Below are positions 46,125 through 56,031 of a stretch of DNA of 64,000 bases, one piece after another. Each line of letters opens with the position of its first letter. Positions within the stretch are counted from its first letter, which is position 1. This DNA comes from Vibrio plantisponsor (GTDB lineage Bacteria > Pseudomonadota > Gammaproteobacteria > Enterobacterales > Vibrionaceae), in contig NZ_JABEQC010000004.1 in the NCBI RefSeq assembly GCF_013041605.1, positions 1 to 64,000 on the forward strand, in the 5' to 3' direction. The position numbers and the translations under genes are program-made. Under the pieces are notes generated by a model. That model was not told the DNA's origin, searched no databases, and saw nothing but the letters and a program-made list of their open reading frames with translations.

Positions 46125-47507
46125 ATGAATAAATACGAACAAAAAATCATTCAGTCAAAAGCACTTACCTATCATACGGATATTGCAACTCAGCTTTTTT
46201 CAAAGGTAGAAAATCATCCTTGGGCCATGCTGTTACGCTCGGCTTCAGAGACACATATCGACAGCCGCTACGACATTTTGGTGGCGAACCCAATAGCCAC
46301 TCTCACAACCACTGGTGAAGAAACCATCATCACTGAACCCTCCGGTGTAACTTCATCTTCAGCAGATCCATTTGTATTGCTCGCCACTTTGCAAAATCAG
46401 TATCTGCCTAAGCAAAGTTATAATGAGAGCCTGCCATTTGTTGGCGGTGCCGTTGGCTATTTTTCATATGATTTAGGTCGTAGAGTCGAGAAGCTGCCTA
46501 GCCTTGCCAAACACGATATCAATATGCCAGATATGGCAGTGGGTATTTATGAGTGGGCAATTGTGGTCGATCACCACAGCAAAACGGCTCAATGGGTTGG
46601 CATTAACTTAGATCAGGCGCAGCAGTGGCTGGAAATGCAAGACAGATACTGCCAAGACGAAAAAACCAGACAAGCATTCTCTCTTACAACGGCTTGGCAA
46701 TCGAACATGACACCGGAAAGCTACGCTGAAAAATTTGCTAAGGTTCAGGAGTATTTGAAATCTGGAGATTGTTATCAGATCAACCTAGCACAGCGTTTTG
46801 AAGCTCAGTATCAAGGCTCTGAATGGCAAGCCTATCTTAAGTTAGAAAACTACAACCTAGCGCCCTTCTCTGCATTTATTCGTACTGAAGAAGGGGCAAT
46901 TTTAAGCGTTTCACCAGAGCGTTTCTTACAGTTACGTGGAGAAGAGATCGAAACCAAACCGATCAAAGGTACCCGACCAAGAAGCCAAGACAAAGAACTA
47001 GATGACGCTTTTGCATCAGAGCTTGCTCATGCTGAGAAAGACCAAGCCGAAAACCTGATGATTGTTGATTTACTGCGTAATGACATTGGTCGTGTCGCCG
47101 CGCCGGGCTCTGTTCACGTTCCTAAACTGTTTCATATTGAGAGCTTCCCAGCGGTTCACCATCTTGTTAGTACCATTCGTGCCAAGCTAGACAGCCAATA
47201 TTCGGCCTGTGACCTACTCAAAGCTGGCTTTCCGGGCGGATCCATTACTGGGGCACCGAAAGTGCGTGCAATGGAAATCATCGAAGAACTCGAACCTCAT
47301 CGTCGCAGCGCTTACTGTGGTTCGATTGGTTACATTAGCCGACACGGGCAAATGGACACCAGCATTACAATTCGCACCCTAGTTGCGCACAATCACAAAA
47401 TTTATGCTTGGGCTGGTGGAGGTGTGGTTGCGGACAGCCAATGTGATTCAGAATTTCAGGAAACATTGGACAAACTGAGCAGAATTTTGCCTATATTAGA
47501 AAGATAA
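46125..47507 (+). CDS. pabB: Aminodeoxychorismate synthase component I
   Basis: A 460-residue chorismate-binding enzyme that, with PabA, makes 4-amino-4-deoxychorismate for folate. The catalytic core includes SGDCYQINLAQRFEAQY, LSVSPERFLQL, IKGTRPRSQDKE, KDQAENLMIVDLLRNDIGRV, FPGGSITGAPKVRAMEIIEE and AYCGSIGYI. The KGTRPR Lys (rather than the Ala of TrpE and EntC) marks PabB. It starts at an ATG with weak SD. A 12-bp hairpin follows. Confidence 0.95.
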   Translation: MNKYEQKIIQSKALTYHTDIATQLFSKVENHPWAMLLRSASETHIDSRYDILVANPIATLTTTGEETIITEPSGVTSSSADPFVLLATLQNQYLPKQSYNESLPFVGGAVGYFSYDLGRRVEKLPSLAKHDINMPDMAVGIYEWAIVVDHHSKTAQWVGINLDQAQQWLEMQDRYCQDEKTRQAFSLTTAWQSNMTPESYAEKFAKVQEYLKSGDCYQINLAQRFEAQYQGSEWQAYLKLENYNLAPFSAFIRTEEGAILSVSPERFLQLRGEEIETKPIKGTRPRSQDKELDDAFASELAHAEKDQAENLMIVDLLRNDIGRVAAPGSVHVPKLFHIESFPAVHHLVSTIRAKLDSQYSACDLLKAGFPGGSITGAPKVRAMEIIEELEPHRRSAYCGSIGYISRHGQMDTSITIRTLVAHNHKIYAWAGGGVVADSQCDSEFQETLDKLSRILPILER

Positions 47508-47514
47508 GTTGAAC

Positions 47515-47560
47515 GCCAGATAAGCAGCTTCTTCATGAAATTGCTTATCTGGCTGCCTTT
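47515..47560 (+). terminator. Hairpin between pabB and nudL
   Basis: GCCAGATAAGCA (47515-47526) and TGCTTATCTGGC (47542-47553) form a perfect 12-bp stem, followed by TGCCTTTCT. It is a strong stem with a poor T tract, so it may only partly terminate pabB transcripts before nudL. Confidence 0.65.
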
Positions 47561-47591
47561 CTAATGTTATAGAAACAACTATTGGGTCAGC

Positions 47592-48209
47592 ATGAAAGTA
47601 ACAACACCGCTCACTAAAACGGAACTAATACAGCGATTCCAACTTCATCAAACCGTTGATTATCACGTTGAATCAACGCGTCGCTACGACAAAATCCCAA
47701 AAGATTCACTACGCAAAGCATCGGTACTGATTGGATTTGTACAAAGAGAGCATGGTTTGAACATTGTTTTGACCAAACGCGCAGAACATCTAAAACATCA
47801 TCCCGGTCAAATCAGTTTCCCGGGCGGAAAATACGAAGAAGACGATCAAACCCTCTATAGAACAGCGATACGAGAGGCAGAAGAAGAAATAGGTATTAAC
47901 GCCTCTGACATAGAAACCTTTGGTCAGTTGCCCGAAATCATTACCATCAGCAAGTTTTCAGTCACACCTATCATGGCTTTTATTAACCCTAACTATCAGG
48001 CAACGATTGATCCTAATGAAGTAGAAGAAGTCTTTGAAGTGCCCGCGGATCATTTGTTAGACAAGAACAAACTCTATTCGGGTATTTTTCAGGTCAAAAG
48101 TCAGCCTCATCGAATATTTGCTATCCCCTATCAACGACATTTCATATGGGGGATGACGGCGCAAATCATTCAGGCTTTGCAACGTCACATCAATATCCAT
48201 CACAAATAA
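47592..48209 (+). CDS. nudL: NUDIX CoA pyrophosphatase
   Basis: A 205-residue hydrolase of the NudL/YeaB family. VLTKRAEHLKHHPGQISFPG is the CoA-pyrophosphatase motif, followed by the Nudix box GGKYEEDDQTLYRTAIREAE and EEIGI. It cleaves CoA into phosphopantetheine and 3',5'-ADP. pabB-nudL-sdaA neighbourhoods are seen in gammaproteobacteria (yeaB near pabB and sdaA in E. coli), which supports the call. Confidence 0.92.
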   Translation: MKVTTPLTKTELIQRFQLHQTVDYHVESTRRYDKIPKDSLRKASVLIGFVQREHGLNIVLTKRAEHLKHHPGQISFPGGKYEEDDQTLYRTAIREAEEEIGINASDIETFGQLPEIITISKFSVTPIMAFINPNYQATIDPNEVEEVFEVPADHLLDKNKLYSGIFQVKSQPHRIFAIPYQRHFIWGMTAQIIQALQRHINIHHK

Positions 48210-48387
48210 ATCAAACTTATTAACATAAACACTGGTTATTAATTAAACACAAGTATACAGCACTTACGCAACCCTTCTTTCGAATTAGTTTTTCTAATCA
48301 AAAAACTCAAAATAACTCATGTGTGGCACGTAATTTCCGTGATCTACTTGTTATTTTGAGCAAACAACTCGCTCACTCCGCTGTTGA

Positions 48388-48403
48388 TGTGATTTATATC
48401 AAC
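48388..48403. promoter_or_regulatory. CRP-like site upstream of sdaC
   Basis: TGTGATTTATATCAAC has a full left half TGTGA, 6-base spacer and TCA of the right half TCACA. It lies about 70 bases before sdaC, a position fitting activation. CRP control of sdaC is known in E. coli; here it is inferred. Confidence 0.5.
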
Positions 48404-48473
48404 TTTTTTTGCAACACAAACAAAGAGAATTGCGCACGAAATTATTTTCCCATAAAAAATTGAGATATAAAAA

Positions 48474-49727
48474 ATGAACACATCGATTGCTATCGAAAAA
48501 TCAGAACAATCTTCTAATAAATGGACTTATCAAGATTTTGCATGGACTCTCTCTCTTTTTGGTACGGCTGTAGGTGCAGGTGTACTTTTCCTTCCCATTA
48601 AAGCGGGTGCGGGTGGTTTTTGGCCATTAGTTATTTTGGCATTGATCGCAGCCCCAATGACATGGTTCGCTCACAAAAGCTTAGCTCGCTTTGTACTCTC
48701 GGCTAAGAACCCTGAAGCGGACATCACTGACACTGTAGAAGAACACTTCGGTAAAACTGGCGCAAACCTTATTACTTTCGCTTACTTCTTTGCCATTTAC
48801 CCTATTGTTCTTATTTACGGCGTTGGTATCACCAACACGGTTGATTCTTTCCTAGTAAACCAAGTAGGTATGGAATCGATACCTCGCTGGTTACTATCTG
48901 GCTTATTGATCGCAGCAATGACTGCGGGTGTTTTGTTTGGTAAAGAACTGATGCTGAAAGCAACTTCAGCAATGGTATACCCACTTGTAGCAATCCTACT
49001 GGCTCTGTCTTTCTACCTTATCCCAGAGTGGAACAGCTCAATGGTCGAAGTAGCACCGGATTGGTCGTCTATGCCTTCTATTATTTGGCTAGCAATCCCA
49101 ATTATTGTGTTCTCTTTCAACCACAGCCCTATCATTTCTCAGTTCTCTAAAGAACAACGTATGCAACACGGTGAAAACGCAGTTGAGAAAACTGACTCAA
49201 TCACTGGTGGCGCAGCTATGATGCTGATGGGCTTTGTTATGTTCTTCGTGTTCTCAGTTGTCCTTTCTCTGTCGCCAGAGCAACTAGCAGAAGCAAAAGC
49301 ACAGAACATTTCGGTACTTTCTTACCTAGCAAACATCCATGAGTCACCATTGATCTCATACATGGGTCCTCTGGTTGCTTTCGCTGCAATTACTTCTAGC
49401 TACTTCGGCCACTTCTTAGGCGCGCATGAAGGTCTAGTTGGTCTGATCAAATCGCGTTCACAAACACCTGTAAACAAGATTGAAAAAGCGTCTCTACTGT
49501 TCATCGTTGTTACAACTTGGATTGTTACGATTATTAATCCAAGCATCCTTGGAATGATTGAGACAATGGGCGCACCAATGATTGCTGCTATCCTATTCTT
49601 GATGCCTGTATTTGCGATGAACAAAGTTCCTGCTATGGCGAAGTACAAGACTTCTGTTCCAGTGCAAATTTTCACAGTTATTTGTGGTCTTGCAGCGATT
49701 AGTTCTGTAATCTACGGCGCGTTTTAA
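48474..49727 (+). CDS. sdaC: Serine transporter, HAAAP family
   Basis: A 417-residue inner-membrane protein with eleven spans. FAWTLSLFGTAVGAGVLFLP (about 23-42) is the family signature at the unwound first helix, and VFSFNHSPIISQFSKEQR follows mid-protein. It imports L-serine with protons. The next gene is serine deaminase, so the imported serine is used as a carbon source. A hairpin separates the two genes. Confidence 0.93.
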   Translation: MNTSIAIEKSEQSSNKWTYQDFAWTLSLFGTAVGAGVLFLPIKAGAGGFWPLVILALIAAPMTWFAHKSLARFVLSAKNPEADITDTVEEHFGKTGANLITFAYFFAIYPIVLIYGVGITNTVDSFLVNQVGMESIPRWLLSGLLIAAMTAGVLFGKELMLKATSAMVYPLVAILLALSFYLIPEWNSSMVEVAPDWSSMPSIIWLAIPIIVFSFNHSPIISQFSKEQRMQHGENAVEKTDSITGGAAMMLMGFVMFFVFSVVLSLSPEQLAEAKAQNISVLSYLANIHESPLISYMGPLVAFAAITSSYFGHFLGAHEGLVGLIKSRSQTPVNKIEKASLLFIVVTTWIVTIINPSILGMIETMGAPMIAAILFLMPVFAMNKVPAMAKYKTSVPVQIFTVICGLAAISSVIYGAF

Positions 49728-49773
49728 TCCCAAACTTTGTAAAGTCCGATTAAACTAAAAATATAATAGTAGT

Positions 49774-49802
49774 AAGCCTCCTTTTTACAGGAGGCTTAGT
49801 TT
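49774..49802 (+). terminator. Attenuating hairpin between sdaC and sdaA
   Basis: AAGCCTCCT (49774-49782) and AGGAGGCTT (49789-49797) form a perfect 9-bp stem with a 6-base loop, followed by AGTTTGAGG. The T tract is poor, and the stem sequesters an AGGAGG but sits before the real sdaA SD (GAGGTAATCGCT), so partial read-through is likely. Confidence 0.6.
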
Positions 49803-49814
49803 GAGGTAATCGCT

Positions 49815-51176
49815 ATGATTAGTGTGTTTGATATCTATAAAATTGGCATCGGTCCTTCGAGCTCACATACAGTTGGACCAATGAAAGCCGGTAAACAATT
49901 TGTTGATGACTTAAGCGCAATGGATAAGCTACAAGACATCACCAAAATTACCGTGGACGTTTATGGATCATTATCGCTGACAGGGAAAGGTCACCATACA
50001 GATATTGCTATCATCATGGGCTTAGCAGGTAACACTCCTGAGCATGTTGATATCGACAGTATTCCAGGTTTTATTGAAAGCGTTCAGCAGACTGAACGTC
50101 TTCCTGTTGGTACGCACAATCATACCGTTGCTTTTCCACGTGAAGGTGGCATGGTTTTCCATAAGAGCTTCTTGTCTTTACACGAAAACGGCATGTCAAT
50201 TCATGCGTGGAACGGTGACGAAGTTGTTTACAGTAAAACCTACTACTCTATCGGCGGCGGTTTTATTGTTGATGAAGAGCATTTCGGTCAAAAAGCAAAA
50301 AATGAAGTATCAGTTCCTTACCCGTTTAACTCAGCAGAAGAGTTGGTTAACCAGTGTAAAGAGAGCGGACTTTCTATCAGTACTCTAGTAATGGAGAACG
50401 AGAAAGCCCTTCATACTGATGTTGAAGTGAAAGAGTACTTCGCGAACATTTGGCGAACCATGCAAGAGTGTATGGAACGTGGTATGAACACCGAAGGTAT
50501 TCTTCCAGGTCCACTGCGTGTGCCTCGTCGTGCTGCAGCTCTGCGCCAACAGCTTTTGACTTCTGAAAAAATCACTAACGATCCTATGGCCGTTGTTGAC
50601 TGGGTAAACATGTACGCATTCGCAGTGAATGAAGAAAACGCAGCGGGTGGTCGTGTGGTTACGGCTCCAACGAACGGTGCGTGTGGCATTATCCCTGCGG
50701 TACTTGCTTACTACGACAAGTTCATCCAGACAGTAACAGAGAAAGATTATACTCGTTACTTCGCAGCTTCTGGCGCTATCGGTGGTTTGTACAAGCAAAA
50801 CGCATCTATCTCTGGCGCTGAAGTAGGTTGCCAAGGTGAAGTTGGCGTAGCGTGTTCAATGGCTGCTGGTGGTCTTGCGGCTCTGTTAGGCGGTAGCCCA
50901 GAGCAAGTGTGTATGGCAGCTGAAATTGCTATGGAACACAACTTAGGTCTAACGTGTGACCCTGTTGCAGGACAAGTGCAAGTACCATGTATTGAACGTA
51001 ATGGTATTGCTGCTGTAAAAGCAATCAACTCTACCCGTATGGCAATGCGCCGTTCATCAGCGCCACGCGTTTCTCTTGATAAAGTCATTGAAACTATGCT
51101 GGAAACCGGTAAAGACATGAACGCAAAATACCGTGAAACATCACAAGGTGGTTTAGCCGTTAAAGTTATCTGTTAA
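49815..51176 (+). CDS. sdaA: L-serine ammonia-lyase (4Fe-4S)
   Basis: A 453-residue enzyme deaminating L-serine to pyruvate. The N-terminal beta domain begins MISVFDIYKIGIGPSSSHTV and the alpha domain contains APTNGACGIIPAVLAYYDKF and CDPVAGQVQVPCIERN, with Cys residues for the 4Fe-4S cluster (in TNGACG, CDPV, PCIE). It sits after sdaC and before a strong terminator. Length matches E. coli SdaA/SdaB (454-455). Confidence 0.96.
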   Translation: MISVFDIYKIGIGPSSSHTVGPMKAGKQFVDDLSAMDKLQDITKITVDVYGSLSLTGKGHHTDIAIIMGLAGNTPEHVDIDSIPGFIESVQQTERLPVGTHNHTVAFPREGGMVFHKSFLSLHENGMSIHAWNGDEVVYSKTYYSIGGGFIVDEEHFGQKAKNEVSVPYPFNSAEELVNQCKESGLSISTLVMENEKALHTDVEVKEYFANIWRTMQECMERGMNTEGILPGPLRVPRRAAALRQQLLTSEKITNDPMAVVDWVNMYAFAVNEENAAGGRVVTAPTNGACGIIPAVLAYYDKFIQTVTEKDYTRYFAASGAIGGLYKQNASISGAEVGCQGEVGVACSMAAGGLAALLGGSPEQVCMAAEIAMEHNLGLTCDPVAGQVQVPCIERNGIAAVKAINSTRMAMRRSSAPRVSLDKVIETMLETGKDMNAKYRETSQGGLAVKVIC

Positions 51177-51201
51177 TCGCGAGTTTTTGCTCTGTTAAAT
51201 G

Positions 51202-51235
51202 AAAGCCTGAAGATGATTCTTCAGGCTTTTTTCTT
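51202..51235 (+). terminator. Terminator of sdaC-sdaA
   Basis: AAAGCCTGAAGA (51202-51213) pairs perfectly with TCTTCAGGCTTT (51218-51229) over a TGAT loop, followed by TTTTCTTTTC. Confidence 0.93.
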
Positions 51236-51361
51236 TTCTAATCTACCCTTTCTTGACTTACCTTTACTTAGTTTTACTTTTTGAACGCTTGTTAAAAAAA
51301 GCGATTCGCTTAAAAATGGTTCTCATTACTGCTGTTCATCATTCGGAATCATTTCATCCAC

Positions 51362-52543
51362 ATGGCTATACGTATCACAACTAAAAAAGTCTTCGTCGTG
51401 CTGGCGCTTATCGCTGGTATCGGTGGTGCTGGTTACTACTTTTATCCCAAAGAAGCGCCACCAAGTTTCGCAACCGAAACGGTCCATAGAGGCAACATAG
51501 AAAACACAGTGCTTGCCACTGGTATGTTGCAAGCGTCTAAACTGGTTGCTGTTGGTGCTCAGGTTTCCGGTCAGATTGAAAAGCTTGGCGTAAAGCTCGG
51601 TGATGAGATCAAACAAGGCGACTTAGTGGCTCAAATTGATAGCCTTACACAACAAAACAGCCTTAAAGAAGCTAACGCGTCACTAAGTAGCCTGAAAGCA
51701 CAAATAAGTGCAAAGCAAGCTCAAATTCGTCAAGCTCAGTCTGAATATACACGTCAAAAATCAATGCTTGCAGATAAAGCGAGCTCACAAGCGGACTATG
51801 AATCAGCAGAAGCAACGCTAGCAATCTACAAAGCGGAACTTGAACAGATCAAAGCAGAGTTAGAGCAAGCGAAGATCAGTGTCGACAGCGCACAAATCGA
51901 CCTCGGTTACACCACGATCAACGCACCAATGGATGGCACTGTGGTTTATAGCGCGGTAGAAGAAGGTCAAACGGTTAACGCTAACCAAACTACCCCAACC
52001 ATTATTGAACTGGCACAGCTTGACCGCATGACGGTGAAAGCACAGATTTCAGAAGCGGATGTGGTGAACGTTAAGTCAGGTCTACCTGTTTACTTCACAA
52101 TCTTAGGTAAACCAAACCACCAATATCATGCAACTTTAAGAGCGATTGAACCGGGTCCAACACTAATGGATGGTGATGACAGCGATCTTTCCGTTAGTAA
52201 CGATGAAGCCATCTACTACCACGGTCTATTTGAAGTGGATAACCCAGACCGAACGCTACGCATCGGTATGACAGCGCAGGTATCGATTGTATTGAACAAA
52301 GCTGAAAACGCACTACTGGTGCCAGCTCAAGTCATTCTCAAACAACCGGGCAAAACGCCGCGTTATCAAGTTCCAGTATTGGTCAATGGTCAGCAGGAAA
52401 TGCGTGATGTGACCATTGGTATCAACAACAAAATCTTTACTGAAGTCACCAGTGGACTAGAAGAAGGCGATCAAATTATTGTTGGAACACCAAGTGCCGG
52501 TGGTACGCGTTCTAGCCGTATGGGTCCACCGAGGATGTTTTAA
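51362..52543 (+). CDS. macA: MacA-type periplasmic adaptor (HlyD/RND-MFP family)
   Basis: A 393-residue adaptor with an N-terminal membrane anchor (about 10-28), lipoyl halves split by a long coiled coil (about 95-185, rich in Lys, Glu, Ala and Gln), a beta-barrel and a membrane-proximal domain. [20 protein letters not shown] and [20 protein letters not shown] are the lipoyl signatures. It links the MacB ATPase-permease to the outer-membrane factor. macB starts within its stop codon (TAATG). The SD in front of the ATG is weak. Confidence 0.92.
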   Translation: MAIRITTKKVFVVLALIAGIGGAGYYFYPKEAPPSFATETVHRGNIENTVLATGMLQASKLVAVGAQVSGQIEKLGVKLGDEIKQGDLVAQIDSLTQQNSLKEANASLSSLKAQISAKQAQIRQAQSEYTRQKSMLADKASSQADYESAEATLAIYKAELEQIKAELEQAKISVDSAQIDLGYTTINAPMDGTVVYSAVEEGQTVNANQTTPTIIELAQLDRMTVKAQISEADVVNVKSGLPVYFTILGKPNHQYHATLRAIEPGPTLMDGDDSDLSVSNDEAIYYHGLFEVDNPDRTLRIGMTAQVSIVLNKAENALLVPAQVILKQPGKTPRYQVPVLVNGQQEMRDVTIGINNKIFTEVTSGLEEGDQIIVGTPSAGGTRSSRMGPPRMF

Positions 52544-54501
52544 TGTCTCGTCCACTACTTGAAATATCCCATATCTATCGTAGCTTTGCCGCGGGTGACG
52601 AAGAGTTAACGGTACTTAAAGACGTTAACCTCACCATTGAACGTGGTGAGATGGTTGCTATCGTCGGAACATCTGGCTCTGGTAAGTCTACATTAATGAA
52701 CATCCTTGGCTGCCTTGATCAACCAAGTAGCGGTGATTACTGGATTAACGGTCGAAATACATCACAACTCAACTCAGACCAACTGGCTGAGCTACGCCGT
52801 GAACATTTTGGCTTTATCTTCCAGCGCTACCATCTGCTTGGTGATTTAACCGCTGTTGGTAACGTTGAGATCCCCGCAATCTATGCGGGCAGTGATAAGA
52901 AAGCACGTCAGGAACGCGCGGAAAAACTGCTTACTCGCCTTGGTCTTGCTGACCGTCTGGATCACAAACCGAACCAATTAAGTGGTGGTCAGCAGCAGCG
53001 TGTTTCCGTTGCTCGCGCATTAGTTAATGGTGGCGATGTGATACTGGCTGACGAACCAACAGGTGCACTTGATAGTAAAAGTGGCGAAGAGATGATGATC
53101 CTGCTGCAAGAGCTTCATCAGCTTGGTCACACTATCATCATCGTTACCCACGATTTGAAAGTCGCTCAACACGCAGATCGAATTATTGAAATCAAAGATG
53201 GTGAAATAATTAGTGACACTGTCACTAAAAAAGAACTGATTTCACAGAACAGCGATAGCGTAAAACCTTCTCCTGCTACAGATGTATTAGGAAAAGGTCG
53301 TAATCTATTCGATAACTTGTGGGAAGCGCTAAAAATGGCGTTGGTAGCCATGTCTAACCACAGGCTCAGAACTTTCCTGACCATGCTAGGCATCATTATC
53401 GGTATCGCATCGGTTGTTTCAGTAGTAGCCTTAGGGAATGGTTCGCAGAAATCGATTCTCGAAAACATCTCAGCAATGGGTACCAACACGATCGACATTA
53501 TGCCGGGGACTGGTTTTGGTGACCGACGCTCAGGGCGAGTGAGAACCTTAACCGCTGCCGACGCTGACGCGCTGAAGAACTTACAGTTTATTGATAGCGT
53601 TACACCCACACTGAGCACGTCTGTGACTTTGAAATATGGAAACCAAGCCGTGACAGCTTCAGTACAAGGCGTGGGACCGGATTATTTCCGTGTGCGCGGC
53701 TATGAACTGGCGAATGGTCAATATTGGGATGATTCCAGCGTGTCTTCTATGGCTCAAGAAGCGGTGATTGATAACAATACCCTCAAATCATTGTTTCCTG
53801 ATCAAAACCCGATTGGTGAAGTGATTTTCGCCGGTAATTTACCGATCCGTATCATAGGTGTTACCAAAGCGAAAGAGAGTGCATTTGGTAATAGCGATTC
53901 ACTCAATATCTGGGTTCCCTACACCACGGTCAGTGCGCGTATGGTTGGGCAGAACTATCTGAACCGAATCTCAGTACGTGTTGATGACAACACGCCTAGT
54001 GAAGCCGCTGAACAAGCAATTATTCAGTTGTTAAAAATGCGCCATGGCACTGAAGATTTCTTCACGATTAACACGGATACCATTCAACAGAACATTACTA
54101 AGACCACTGCGACTATGACCTTATTGATCTCTGCCATTGCGGTCATTTCTCTAGTCGTTGGCGGTATTGGTGTCATGAACATCATGTTGGTTTCAGTTAC
54201 AGAACGTACCCGCGAGATTGGGGTACGTATGGCGGTTGGTGCAAGACAAAGTGACATTCTTCGCCAGTTCTTGATTGAAGCGGTATTAGTTTGTTTGTGT
54301 GGCGGCACCATTGGTATTGGTATGGCTTATTTAATTGGCGTTGCGTTCGCCACGTTTGGCAGTAGTTTTACTATGATTTATTCAACAACATCGATCGTTT
54401 CTGCATTCTTGTGCTCCACCCTTATTGGCGTACTGTTTGGCTATCTTCCTGCGAAGAATGCCGCACAGCTAAACCCAATTGACGCGTTATCTAGGGAGTA
54501 A
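52543..54501 (+). CDS. macB: MacB-type tripartite efflux ATPase-permease
   Basis: A 652-residue fusion of an N-terminal ABC domain (1-225; Walker [21 protein letters not shown], signature [15 protein letters not shown], Walker [18 protein letters not shown]) with four membrane spans and a large periplasmic domain between spans 1 and 2 (about 300-520). [20 protein letters not shown] starts the second membrane block. MacB pumps macrolides, peptides or siderophores from the periplasm through a TolC-type channel by mechanotransmission. The substrate is unknown. Confidence 0.94.
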   Translation: MSRPLLEISHIYRSFAAGDEELTVLKDVNLTIERGEMVAIVGTSGSGKSTLMNILGCLDQPSSGDYWINGRNTSQLNSDQLAELRREHFGFIFQRYHLLGDLTAVGNVEIPAIYAGSDKKARQERAEKLLTRLGLADRLDHKPNQLSGGQQQRVSVARALVNGGDVILADEPTGALDSKSGEEMMILLQELHQLGHTIIIVTHDLKVAQHADRIIEIKDGEIISDTVTKKELISQNSDSVKPSPATDVLGKGRNLFDNLWEALKMALVAMSNHRLRTFLTMLGIIIGIASVVSVVALGNGSQKSILENISAMGTNTIDIMPGTGFGDRRSGRVRTLTAADADALKNLQFIDSVTPTLSTSVTLKYGNQAVTASVQGVGPDYFRVRGYELANGQYWDDSSVSSMAQEAVIDNNTLKSLFPDQNPIGEVIFAGNLPIRIIGVTKAKESAFGNSDSLNIWVPYTTVSARMVGQNYLNRISVRVDDNTPSEAAEQAIIQLLKMRHGTEDFFTINTDTIQQNITKTTATMTLLISAIAVISLVVGGIGVMNIMLVSVTERTREIGVRMAVGARQSDILRQFLIEAVLVCLCGGTIGIGMAYLIGVAFATFGSSFTMIYSTTSIVSAFLCSTLIGVLFGYLPAKNAAQLNPIDALSRE

Positions 54502-54504
54502 GCC

Positions 54505-55938
54505 ATGTTACGTCGATACAAATACTCCACTCTTGCACTGTGTGTCGTGTTAGCCACTGGCTGCGTGACTCGCTCAGAATTTCCTGAACCGGAAGTGCAA
54601 GTACCACAAACTTGGCAATCTTCACCGCAAGTGTCGAATGACCAATCTTCTTCAGAGCTGTCTTCGAAAAACGCATCTCCTGCAATCAGTCATTGGTGGA
54701 CAAGTTTTAACGACGAACAACTCAATCAATTGGTTGAGAAAGTTCTTGCGACCAACAGCGATTTAGCCATCGCTACGCTGACATTAAAACAAGCTCGTTT
54801 AGAAGCTAATTTAGCCGGAAGAGATCTCTACCCGGACCTATCAGGCAGCGTTTCCGCTGATGGCTCACGCTATTTAGATAGCGGAGTTTCAAGTGAAAGT
54901 TATCAAACCGGGCTGTCCGTCAGTTACGAAGTAGACCTGTGGGGCAAACTTTCAGCTGCCGCAGATGAGAGTGAATGGACAGCGCTTGCGAGCTTAAAAG
55001 AACGTGAAGCGACAGCCCAAAGTTTAGTTGCAACTACGGCGCAACTCTATTGGCAAATCGGTTATCTGAACCAGCGTATTGAACTCAGTAATAGTGATAT
55101 TTCCGATGCAACGGACACCTTAAAGCAAGCCCAGAGTCAGTTCAACAATGGCTCTGTTACTCGACTTAATGTTTTGGAAGCAGAGCGCTCCCTTGCAGGG
55201 TTGGAAGCCACACATCGTGATTACTTGCAGCAGCTAACAGAGGCACAAAACGCTTTCGCTATCTTGTTTGACCAAGCGCCACAGCAAATGGTGAAAGAGA
55301 TTAAAGCACTGCCAGAAGGAGCATTGCCAGAAATCGCATCAGGTGTACCTGCAGATGTTTTGAGCCGTCGTCCCGACATCAAACAAGCACTCTATGAGCT
55401 GAAAGCTACATTTGCAGCCAAAGATTCTGCCGATGCCGCTTACTTTCCAACGTTAACCTTAACGGGTGCGCTAGGTGGCTCGTCTGAACAGCTTCGCAAC
55501 TTACTGAGCGACCCATTGGGTTCAATTGGCGCTGATTTAACGATGCCGTTCCTCAACTGGAACACCATGCAGATCAATCAAGATATCGCGCAAGTGAAAT
55601 ACGAATCTGCGATCATTTCATACCGCAAAGCGCTCTATACCGCGTTTCAGGATGTGGATAATGCCCTATCTGCTCGTGAAAACTATCAGTATCAGGAAGA
55701 GAAACTTCAGAAACAGTATGACAGCGCAGCAGAAGCGGCTCGCATTTACGCCAGTCAGTATAAGTATGGTGCAATTAGCATTACCACTTTGCTTGATGCT
55801 CAAGACAATGAGCGCAGTGCCAAAGCGTCACTGTTAGAGAATCGATACAACCAACTCGTCAATCTCACTACGATTTATCGAAGCCTAGGTGGAGATGATT
55901 TGGTACCTCAAGCAACTGCTGAAACTTCGCAGCAATAA
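54505..55938 (+). CDS. Outer membrane efflux lipoprotein (NodT/TolC family)
   Basis: A 477-residue outer membrane factor. The lipobox LATGC (Cys20) marks a lipoprotein signal peptide. The two repeated halves carry long helices with QLNQLVEKVLATNSDLAIAT and SYEVDLWGKLSAAADESEW in the first, and DVLSRRPDIKQALYELKATF at the start of the second. It forms the exit channel for MacAB and is encoded 3 bases after macB, so the system is self-contained rather than relying on a shared TolC. Confidence 0.92.
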   Translation: MLRRYKYSTLALCVVLATGCVTRSEFPEPEVQVPQTWQSSPQVSNDQSSSELSSKNASPAISHWWTSFNDEQLNQLVEKVLATNSDLAIATLTLKQARLEANLAGRDLYPDLSGSVSADGSRYLDSGVSSESYQTGLSVSYEVDLWGKLSAAADESEWTALASLKEREATAQSLVATTAQLYWQIGYLNQRIELSNSDISDATDTLKQAQSQFNNGSVTRLNVLEAERSLAGLEATHRDYLQQLTEAQNAFAILFDQAPQQMVKEIKALPEGALPEIASGVPADVLSRRPDIKQALYELKATFAAKDSADAAYFPTLTLTGALGGSSEQLRNLLSDPLGSIGADLTMPFLNWNTMQINQDIAQVKYESAIISYRKALYTAFQDVDNALSARENYQYQEEKLQKQYDSAAEAARIYASQYKYGAISITTLLDAQDNERSAKASLLENRYNQLVNLTTIYRSLGGDDLVPQATAETSQQ

Positions 55939-55974
55939 CAAAGCTTATTTAGAAGTTAATTGGCAATTCATAAA

Positions 55975-56012
55975 AAAGAGAAACGCTTTTAACAGTCGTT
56001 TCTCTTTTTCTA
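55975..56012. terminator. Bidirectional terminator between the efflux operon and fdhD
   Basis: AAAGAGAAACG (55975-55985) and CGTTTCTCTTT (55997-56007) form an 11-bp stem with T runs on both strands, between convergent genes. Confidence 0.9.
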
Positions 56013-56031
56013 TCTAACTTCCGAACCGATT

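Noticed and set aside
50385..50834. 149-codon minus-strand open frame inside sdaA
   Set aside because: It lies opposite a highly conserved enzyme with strong coding bias on the plus strand; the translation is Cys/His/Thr-rich in a way typical of antisense shadows.
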